Assembly: GCA_005789375.1 (NCBI GenBank)
Contig: SXXZ01000108.1
Location: 1-5,428 of the forward strand
Length of the DNA stretch: 5,428 nt
DNA from: Verrucomicrobiales bacterium
GTDB lineage: Bacteria > Verrucomicrobiota > Verrucomicrobiae > Limisphaerales > UBA9464
Direction: 5' to 3'
The position numbers were made by a program, and so were the translations under genes. Each line of letters starts with the position of its first letter. The stretch's first letter is position 1. Shown here in pieces: positions 1 to 4,828 of the stretch. Under the pieces are notes generated by a model, which ran no database searches, was not told where the DNA came from, and saw only the letters and a program-made list of their open reading frames with translations.

Positions 1-1047
1 GAGCCGCTCGGCCAACCGACTACCCAGCCGCTCGGCGTCCCGGACCGGCGCCTTATCCTCTTCGTAACGGCCCACGCCGTCGCGGAAGACCGCCACCCGC
101 AGCTGTAACTGGTGTCCCACCACCCGGGCATAGCCAGCGATAGGACTCTGACATCCGCCACCCATACCGCGCAGGAAGGACCGCTCGGCCAGAACCGCCT
201 GTTGGGTGTTGAAGTGATTCAGGATCTTGATCCGAGAGCCGATCTCCGAATCCCCGGTGCGGATTTCAAGAGCCACAGCACCCTGCCCCACAGCCGGTAG
301 AAATTCTTCCGGCTCTAGGATCGTCCCTAGAATGCCCTCGGGCGGCGGATCAAACAGCCCCCGTTGGGCCGGGCTCAGACGATAATCGGCCCGCAGTGCC
401 CCTTTGGGACTGAGGTCGAAACCCAAACGGGTCAATCCAGCCGCGGCAAGCAAGGTGGCATCGATTCCATCGTCCTGAAGCAGCTTAGAGAGCCGGGTCC
501 CCACATTGCCGCGAATTGGCACCACGGAGACATCGGGCCGCAGCGCCTTCACCAGGGCCGATCGCCGAGTGCTGCTGGTGGCTACCACCGCACCCTCAGG
601 CAAGTCTTCTAGCGAGAGGCCCGGACCAAAGCCCGAACGCTCCTTACTCCCCGGGGTCCAGTCAGCGACCGGGTTCTTCTCCGCAACAACCCGCACCACA
701 TCGCGGTACAGCAAAACCTCCCGGACATCGGCGCGCAGACAAATGGCTCCCAATGTCAGCCCTTCCGGCAATTCGGTGGGCAGATCCTTGAGGCTGTGGA
801 CCGCCAAGTCAGCCCGACCTTCCAAGAGGGCCAGTTCCAGTTCCTTGGTGAACAGTCCTTTCGGCAGTGGCGTCCCGGTGTCGGCCAGCGCCGAAGTCTG
901 TAGGGCATCACCCGTGGTTCGGATCACTTCTAGTTCGAAGCGCTCGCCCGGGAATGCCGCCTGAAGGTGGTATTGAACCTGACGGGACTGGGCCAGTGCC
1001 AGGGCGCTACCGCGGGTGGCGATCAGGATGGGGCGATTCAGAGACAT
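1..1047 (-). CDS. hemC: Hydroxymethylbilane synthase (porphobilinogen deaminase), 3' end cut by window
   Basis: Cytoplasmic enzyme that joins four porphobilinogens into hydroxymethylbilane using a covalent dipyrromethane cofactor. The frame is open for 349 codons from ATG at 1047 to the window edge with no stop, so the last residues are missing. Visible family motifs are ATRGSALALAQ (residues 10-20), KGLFTKELE (63-71), VHSLKDLP (83-90, with catalytic-type Asp88), TSSTRR (157-162), RGNVGTRLSKL (179-189), LPAVGQGA (250-257) and GGCQSPIAGYA (297-307), in which Cys299 is the expected cofactor attachment site. The usual family length is about 310; here the cofactor Cys is about 57 residues later than in E. 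coli, owing to insertions near residues 117-143 and 212-240. All key residues are kept, so it should be active. It starts 5 bases after the hemA stop, with no clear Shine-Dalgarno sequence, so it is probably translated from the same mRNA as hemA. Confidence 0.96.
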   Translation of the reverse strand, partial: MSLNRPILIATRGSALALAQSRQVQYHLQAAFPGERFELEVIRTTGDALQTSALADTGTPLPKGLFTKELELALLEGRADLAVHSLKDLPTELPEGLTLGAICLRADVREVLLYRDVVRVVAEKNPVADWTPGSKERSGFGPGLSLEDLPEGAVVATSSTRRSALVKALRPDVSVVPIRGNVGTRLSKLLQDDGIDATLLAAAGLTRLGFDLSPKGALRADYRLSPAQRGLFDPPPEGILGTILEPEEFLPAVGQGAVALEIRTGDSEIGSRIKILNHFNTQQAVLAERSFLRGMGGGCQSPIAGYARVVGHQLQLRVAVFRDGVGRYEEDKAPVRDAERLGSRLAERL

Positions 1048-1052
1048 GGAAA

Positions 1053-2102
1053 TCAGGCGGACGGTGAGCGCAAGGCAAAGGGACCGAAGCGACGCCCACC
1101 ATCAAACTCGGCAGCGGCCTCGCGGATCATCTTCTCGCAACGAGCCACCTCTTCCCGACGTTGGCGAGTCGCGGTATCAGCCACCGATTGGAGGTCATCG
1201 ACATTGGCTAGGAACACTTCCGGCAACAAGGTCACGGCAGGATGGATGTCCCGCGGAACCGCCAGATCGATGAGCAAAATGGGACGAGGCCTGCGCCCTG
1301 CCATCAGCCGTTCCAGCCGATCCCGGTCGAGGATTGGATGCGGCGAACCCGTGGCGCTAATCACGATATCCACAGCGGCGAATTCATGCTCCCAGTCCTG
1401 GAAACCAATGGCCCGACCGTCCAGTTCTTCAGCCAAGGCTGCGGCACGGTCGAAGGAACGATTGGAGACGAGGATACCCTTAGCGCCACGACCCCGAAGC
1501 GCCCGGGCGGTCTTTTCGCTGGTGTCGCCAGCCCCGATCACCATCACCTGGCGCCGATCTAGGTCGTCGAAAATTCTCTCGGCCAGTTCGACGGCGACGG
1601 CGGCTACCGAGGTGTTGCCCCGTTGAATCTGGGTCTCGGTGCGGACGCGCTTGGCCATGGCGAACGCCCTTTGGAACGATCGGTTCAGGATGCCCCCAGT
1701 GCTCCCTGCGGCCAAGGCGACCGAGTAGAATCGCTTGATTTGACCCAAGATCTCCGTCTCGCCCAGCACCAAAGAATCTAGGCCGGAGACCACGCGGAAT
1801 AGGTGCTCCAAAGCTGCGGTTCCCTGGTGGGTGTACACGATTCCCGACAGGTCACCGGATTGGCCCCGGTCGCGAGCCAGAAAACTCCGCAATTGCTGGG
1901 CCAAAGCCGCCGGATCGCCCGATGGGCTTGCGGCGTACAATTCGACCCGATTGCAGGTAGAAACCACCAAAGCCTCGGTGGCCAGACCCAAAGATCGAAT
2001 GCGAGCCGCCGCGGACGCGAGGTCGGCCTCAGTAAAGGCCATCCGCTCCCGAACCTCGATGGGAGCGGTCTTATGACTGACGCCTACAGCAACAAGAGGC
2101 AT
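1053..2102 (-). CDS. hemA: Glutamyl-tRNA reductase, short form without C-terminal dimerisation domain
   Basis: NADPH-dependent enzyme that reduces glutamyl-tRNA(Glu) to glutamate-1-semialdehyde, the first committed C5 step to tetrapyrroles. The N-terminal catalytic domain shows GVSHKTAPIEVRE (7-19), STCNRVELYA (48-57, nucleophile Cys50) and VVSGLDSLVLGETEILGQIK (104-123). The NADPH-binding Rossmann domain shows VIGAGDTSEKTARAL (188-202), VSNRS (212-216), ISATGSPHPIL (248-258), LIDLAVPRDI (277-286) and NVDDLQSVAD (300-309). The protein ends at residue 349, soon after the start of the linker helix (RREEVARCEKMIREAAAEF, 315-333), whereas typical members run to about 420 and carry a helical dimerisation domain there. 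hemC starts 5 bases later, so no hidden remainder fits. The ATG shares its A with the TGA of the upstream gene, which suggests translational coupling; no Shine-Dalgarno sequence is evident. Confidence 0.97.
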   Translation of the reverse strand: MPLVAVGVSHKTAPIEVRERMAFTEADLASAAARIRSLGLATEALVVSTCNRVELYAASPSGDPAALAQQLRSFLARDRGQSGDLSGIVYTHQGTAALEHLFRVVSGLDSLVLGETEILGQIKRFYSVALAAGSTGGILNRSFQRAFAMAKRVRTETQIQRGNTSVAAVAVELAERIFDDLDRRQVMVIGAGDTSEKTARALRGRGAKGILVSNRSFDRAAALAEELDGRAIGFQDWEHEFAAVDIVISATGSPHPILDRDRLERLMAGRRPRPILLIDLAVPRDIHPAVTLLPEVFLANVDDLQSVADTATRQRREEVARCEKMIREAAAEFDGGRRFGPFALRSPSA

Positions 2103-2104
2103 CA
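2100..2104 (-). promoter_or_regulatory. TGATG stop/start overlap between ccsA-like gene and hemA
   Basis: On the minus strand the TGA of the membrane protein gene (2104-2102) and the ATG of hemA (2102-2100) share one base. The 20 bases upstream lack a recognisable Shine-Dalgarno motif, so hemA is probably translated by ribosomes that terminate on the upstream gene. The overlap is seen directly; the coupling is inferred. Confidence 0.7.
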
Positions 2105-2947
2105 GGAGTTGGGGCGTGGAACCCGGTTATGCATCTCGGAAAGAAGGTACATGCCCCAGAAGGTGAGCATGAGTACGGAGAAACCTAAAACCGAACCCCA
2201 AGCCAGCCGACGACCCCGCTGACGAAACTGCCAGGCAGCGATCAAGAGTCCGCCATAGAGAAGCCAGGTGACGCAGGAATAGATTACGAAGGGATCTGCG
2301 ACAAACCACGCCCCCCTCGCCTGCCGCAAATACAAGGAGCCCGAAGCCATACCCGCAGACAGCAGCCCCCAACCGACCCAGAGCAGGCCCGTCGTCGCCG
2401 ACTCCAATCGAGTGATGGGCGGCAAGAGCGCCCGCAACGCGCGGGCCTTGTCAAAACGCAAACTGTGCTCTTGCCGCAAGTACATGCCAGATGCCAGAGA
2501 ACCCAAACCAAAGGATCCATAGGCCAAAAGAACTAAGGCCGCATGGATCGGACCCCAGCCGCTGGAGAAGTCAGGACGCTGACCGGCAGGCGGGTCTAGG
2601 GCGGGCATGAGCGCGAAGACACCCAGTAAAGTGAGGACCGGTGCCGCAAAGGCCCCCAAGAATCGCATGCGACTGAATCCTCCGATCAACAAGTAGACCG
2701 TGGAAATGGTCCAGGTCACGAACATGGTCGCTTCGAACAGGTTGTTAATGGGACACCGTTCGAGGGAAAATCCGCGGCGAAACATGGCCCCGGTGTGGAG
2801 CACCCAACCGACCGACATGAGCGCGTACAGCGCGACACTGTCCCGCTGAAACTGCCGACGCCAAATGATCACAGCAAAGCCCGCAGCCAGCGCATACAGC
2901 ACTACCGCGGCACCAAACAATCCTCGATCAGAAAACGGCAACGACAC
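2102..2947 (-). CDS. Cytochrome c assembly/HemX-type integral membrane protein (CcsA-like)
   Basis: Member of the CcsA/CcmC/HemX heme-handling membrane family (PF01578 type), 281 residues. About eight hydrophobic helices are visible, roughly at 10-29, 39-57, 73-90, 97-115, 133-157, 185-205, 220-240 and 250-270. Family features are PINNLFEATMFVTW (66-79), WVLHTGAMF (48-56, His51), WGPIHAALVLLAYGSFGLGS (131-150, His135), DPFVIYSCVTWLLYGG (218-233) and a terminal His273. The tryptophan-rich WGxxWxWD heme-binding loop of true CcsA is reduced to GAWFVADP (212-219), which fits HemX-like proteins better. HemX in Bacillus lies beside hemA and affects HemA levels, and here too hemA follows directly. 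The start is GTG at 2947: an in-frame TAA lies only 15 bases upstream, so no longer start exists, and the next option is TTG at codon 3. A role in cytochrome c heme delivery cannot be excluded; no ccsB partner is in view. Confidence 0.88.
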   Translation of the reverse strand: MSLPFSDRGLFGAAVVLYALAAGFAVIIWRRQFQRDSVALYALMSVGWVLHTGAMFRRGFSLERCPINNLFEATMFVTWTISTVYLLIGGFSRMRFLGAFAAPVLTLLGVFALMPALDPPAGQRPDFSSGWGPIHAALVLLAYGSFGLGSLASGMYLRQEHSLRFDKARALRALLPPITRLESATTGLLWVGWGLLSAGMASGSLYLRQARGAWFVADPFVIYSCVTWLLYGGLLIAAWQFRQRGRRLAWGSVLGFSVLMLTFWGMYLLSEMHNRVPRPNS

Positions 2948-2987
2948 GAGAGAACCAAGTTAGATGCAGTCAAGGTATAGGCAAACC

Positions 2988-3022
2988 GCGGTTCGGTCGT
3001 TCGATTTGGACGACCCAACCGC
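2988..3022. repeat. Long inverted repeat in the leader of the ccsA-like–hemA–hemC operon
   Basis: The arms gcggttcggtcgt (2988-3000) and acgacccaaccgc (3010-3022) are reverse complements at 12 of 13 positions, the one exception being a C/C mismatch, with a 9-base spacer. The repeat ends 40 bases upstream of the GTG start at 2947. A perfect 10-bp palindrome, aaccgcggtt (2984-2993), overlaps its left arm. It could be an operator, a stem-loop in the 5' untranslated RNA, or a terminator for the DUF1080 gene transcribed towards it. No T-run follows on either strand, so an intrinsic terminator is not the best reading. I see no convincing -35/-10 pair between it and the GTG. Confidence 0.6.
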
Positions 3023-3050
3023 CAGCCTCTGCCCTTTCATTCAACAGCCC

Positions 3051-3065
3051 GCCCCTAGACGGGGC
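3051..3065 (-). terminator. Possible weak terminator hairpin after the DUF1080 gene
   Basis: gcccc (3051-3055) pairs with ggggc (3061-3065) around a 5-base loop, starting 8 bases after the TAA of the DUF1080 gene on the minus strand. The stem is only 5 bp and is followed by GGGCTGTTG rather than a T-run, so it is at best a weak or factor-assisted terminator. Confidence 0.25.
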
Positions 3066-3073
3066 TCGCAGGA

Positions 3074-3754
3074 TTAGTGCTTTTTGACCCGCACGTTGCG
3101 GTATTCCACGATCGACTTGGGATCGTGGGCCTGGAAGGCAATGGTACCCTCATTGAGCTTGCGCTCGAAATCCTTGCCCGCCTTGCGATTGGGCTCCTCA
3201 GTGAAATCATTCACCAGCTTGCCGTTGAGGAAGATCTGGACGCGATTGCCCTTCACAATGACGTGGTGGGTATACCACTCGTTGTCGCGAACCACTCCCT
3301 CGATCTTGTCCGCTTTGACGTCCTGCACCGAGTAGATGCTGCCCGATTTGCGCCAGTCGCCCTGGGTCTGATTGACCTGGGTCTCGTAGCCACCCCAGGG
3401 CCATCCAGAATCCTGGTACTTGGTGTGGATGTAGATGCCACCGTTGGAGTTGGGGGCCGTCTTCACATCCACCTTCAACTCAAAGTCTTTGAAGGGAGCC
3501 AGCGGGCCGGTGTAAAAATTGTGGGACCGCTCACCCTGGGCCTTAAAGCCGCCGTCTGCGAGGCTCCAAGAGGCGGGCGTCTCGTTGACCTTCCAGCCGG
3601 TCCAAGAGCCGTCGGAGATCAGGGTGAAGCCCTGGGAATCTACGTGGCCAATTTGGCCCGGCTTGGGTTTAGAGGCGGCAGAATCAGCGGCATTGGAGGC
3701 ACAACCAGCGAGGATCGCGGCGGCCACGACGATGGGGAAGCAGAAGGTCTTCAT
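3074..3754 (-). CDS. DUF1080 / 3-keto-disaccharide hydrolase-domain lipoprotein
   Basis: A 226-residue exported protein with a single DUF1080 (PF06439) domain, a concanavalin-like beta-sandwich common in Planctomycetes and Verrucomicrobia and linked to cleavage of 3-keto-glycosides. Residues 1-17 form a lipoprotein signal (MKTFCF, then a hydrophobic stretch) ending in lipobox LAGC with Cys18 and Ala at +2, so membrane anchoring is expected. Domain landmarks are SWTGWKV (50-56), ASWSLADGGF (61-70), FKDFELKVDVKT (88-99), NSNGGIYIHT (102-111), GGYETQVN (121-128), SGSIYSV (137-143), NEWYTHHVIVKGN (158-170), FLNGKLVNDF (175-184), GTIAFQAHDPK (203-213) and EYRNVRVK (217-224). An ATG at 3784 would add ten residues in front of the signal peptide; I prefer 3754 because it gives a normal lysine n-region. 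The substrate is unknown and no sugar genes adjoin it. It is transcribed towards the heme operon but separated from it by 126 bases. Confidence 0.92.
   Translation of the reverse strand: MKTFCFPIVVAAAILAGCASNAADSAASKPKPGQIGHVDSQGFTLISDGSWTGWKVNETPASWSLADGGFKAQGERSHNFYTGPLAPFKDFELKVDVKTAPNSNGGIYIHTKYQDSGWPWGGYETQVNQTQGDWRKSGSIYSVQDVKADKIEGVVRDNEWYTHHVIVKGNRVQIFLNGKLVNDFTEEPNRKAGKDFERKLNEGTIAFQAHDPKSIVEYRNVRVKKH
3704..3754 (-). other. Lipoprotein signal peptide (type II) of the DUF1080 protein
   Basis: Codons 1-17 encode a short n-region with one lysine, a hydrophobic core (FPIVVAAAILAG) and the L-A-G/C cleavage site before Cys18. The next roughly 16 residues are Ala/Ser/Lys/Pro-rich, a typical flexible tether before the folded domain. 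Confidence 0.85.
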
Positions 3755-3779
3755 AGGGCGCAGTCTAGGAACTGACAAG

Positions 3780-3809
3780 ATCATGCCCCGGGTCCCATCC
3801 GCTCGGCAA
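3780..3809 (-). promoter_or_regulatory. Weak sigma-70-like promoter candidate for the DUF1080 gene
   Basis: On the minus strand TTGCCG (3809-3804) and CATGAT (3785-3780) are separated by 18 bases, each matching the consensus at 4 of 6 positions. Transcription would begin roughly 20 bases before the ATG at 3754, and the -10 box would contain the alternative ATG at 3784, which agrees with the shorter start. Such matches are common by chance. Confidence 0.22.
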
Positions 3810-3840
3810 ACCGGAATTCACCGACGGGATGAATTGCCGA
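3803..3840. repeat. Interrupted inverted repeat in the divergent intergenic region
   Basis: Inner arms aattca (3815-3820) and tgaatt (3830-3835) flank a 9-base loop. Outer arms tcggc (3803-3807) and gccga (3836-3840) continue the stem after a 7-base bulge on one side. It lies between the divergent starts at 3754 and 3869, where an operator or leader hairpin would be expected, and it overlaps the -35 candidate of the DUF1080 gene. The 114-base region 3755-3868 otherwise shows nothing clear; no good promoter for the plus-strand gene was found. Confidence 0.35.
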
Positions 3841-3868
3841 CAGCGCTGCTTCCCGTTGAAGTCATGCC

Positions 3869-4759
3869 GTGTCCGACACGACAACCACCCAGCCCTGTGC
3901 CGCTCCGACGGTTTCCCGACGGTCGCGGGGGGCTTGGCAACCGTTCACCGGGAATGGGGTGTCCCGCTTTGCCGATGCGAGCGGCAGCCGTGCCCTCGGA
4001 TTCCTTGGAGGTTTCGCTCTTACCTCAGCCCTGGTGCTGGGCTGGGCATTGCACACCACCTGGTGGCCCGTCGTGGACCAAGCCGTGCGAGAGTTTCCAG
4101 AAAACGGCCCAGCCCTGGTACAGGGTCGATTCAATTGGCCGGAGACCGCACCGCGGTTGCTGGCCGATTCGCCCCACCTCGGTGTGGCCGTCCGCCCCAG
4201 CAACTTAGATCCGCTCGGTCGTACAGCCGATCTTCAACTCGAACTCCTTCCGGAAACCCTGAGACTGGCCGGAATCGCTGGATTCGTGGACCTGCCTTGG
4301 CCACCGACGGCGACCCTGCCGCTGGGTCGTCTCCAAGCGCAGGCTGCATGGGAGGCTTGGAGGCGGCCCGCTTTGGCCGCTCTCATCGTCACAGCAGCGA
4401 CGGCCATGACGGTGATCTGGAGCCTATTGGCCCTCACTTTGGCGATACCACTGCGAATCGTCGCCTTCCTGTTGCAGAAGCAGATCACCCTCGGTGGGTG
4501 CTGGCGCCTGAGCGCCGCGGCCAGCATGAGCGGGTCGCTGGTGCTCAATCTGGGACTCGGTGGTTATGTGGTGCGGTGGTTGTCCTGGCCTGCTCTGGCC
4601 GCCGTGGTCGTGATCCACCTGCTGGTCAACGGGATGTTCGTTAGTTGGGGACTCGTCAGTCGTCCCAAGAAAAACCGTACAGCATCGGCACCCAACCCCT
4701 TCCACCCGAAGGATGCAAAGTCGGGTTCCCGAAAGTCCGGACGTAATCCGTTTGGATGA
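3869..4759 (+). CDS. Uncharacterised four-helix membrane protein with external domain
   Basis: I do not recognise the family. The 296-residue product has a polar N-terminus with SRRSR (16-20), a first membrane helix at about 43-61 and a roughly 100-residue soluble segment (62-165). Three hydrophobic regions follow at about 167-202, 214-235 and 240-263, then a basic, proline/serine-rich tail (RPKKNR at 265-270) to the end. By the positive-inside rule both ends are cytoplasmic and the segment 62-165 is external. That segment contains FPENGPALVQGRFNWPE (76-92), with an amphipathic look and several Trp/Pro residues. The start is GTG at 3869 with weak GAAG 7 bases upstream; a GTG at 3959 (residue 31, after GGAATGGG) is a real alternative that still keeps helix 1. 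The continuous frame, membrane topology and lack of a better frame on either strand support a real gene. It stands alone on the plus strand between two minus-strand genes. Confidence 0.8.
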   Translation: MSDTTTTQPCAAPTVSRRSRGAWQPFTGNGVSRFADASGSRALGFLGGFALTSALVLGWALHTTWWPVVDQAVREFPENGPALVQGRFNWPETAPRLLADSPHLGVAVRPSNLDPLGRTADLQLELLPETLRLAGIAGFVDLPWPPTATLPLGRLQAQAAWEAWRRPALAALIVTAATAMTVIWSLLALTLAIPLRIVAFLLQKQITLGGCWRLSAAASMSGSLVLNLGLGGYVVRWLSWPALAAVVVIHLLVNGMFVSWGLVSRPKKNRTASAPNPFHPKDAKSGSRKSGRNPFG

Positions 4760-4796
4760 TCGAATCGACCACCTCGAGGGCAGGGCGATTCGGTCG
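4757..4796. terminator. Hairpin in the convergent gap, possible terminator
   Basis: cgaatcg (4761-4767) and cgattcg (4786-4792) are perfect reverse complements. Allowing two G-U pairs, the stem extends to 11 bp (4757-4767 with 4786-4796) and takes in the TGA of the membrane protein gene. The 18-base loop contains the palindrome cctcgagg (4772-4779). No T-run follows on either side, so its action as a terminator is uncertain, but position between two convergent genes favours it. Confidence 0.4.
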
Positions 4797-4800
4797 GCCT

Positions 4801-4828
4801 CGGATCAGCGGGCGGGCGGATTGATCCG
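4801..4828 (-). terminator. Second stop-codon hairpin at the end of the LRR gene
   Basis: cggatca (4801-4807) and tgatccg (4822-4828) form a perfect 7-bp inverted repeat with a 14-base C/G-rich loop. One arm holds the LRR gene's stop codon. No T-run follows on the minus strand. It may work together with the neighbouring 4757-4796 stem or be chance in GC-rich DNA. Confidence 0.28.

Noticed and set aside
967..1626. A 219-codon plus-strand frame opposite hemA, and a 152-codon frame at 506-964 opposite hemC.
   Set aside because: Both are low-complexity Ser/Arg/Ala-rich translations typical of antisense reading of GC-rich coding DNA, and the minus strand encodes clear HemA and HemC motifs.
2961..2979. 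TTGACT and TATACC-like boxes on the minus strand upstream of the ccsA-like gene as a promoter.
   Set aside because: They are in the wrong order and spacing: TTGACT has no -10 box at 16-18 bases, and the TATACC box has no acceptable -35 box.
3077..3775. A 232-codon open frame on the plus strand opposite almost all of the DUF1080 gene.
   Set aside because: It mirrors a confident minus-strand gene with a signal peptide and domain motifs. Long antisense frames are common in GC-rich genes, and this one shows no domain motif.
3755..3784. ATG at 3784 as the start of the DUF1080 gene.
   Set aside because: It would put ten residues (MILSVPRLRP) ahead of a well-formed lipoprotein signal, and it falls within the only promoter-like -10 element seen.
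3829..4644. A 271-codon plus-strand frame overlapping the membrane protein gene in another phase.
   Set aside because: It is Arg/Pro/Gly-rich without hydrophobic structure, while the frame starting at 3869 gives coherent membrane helices.
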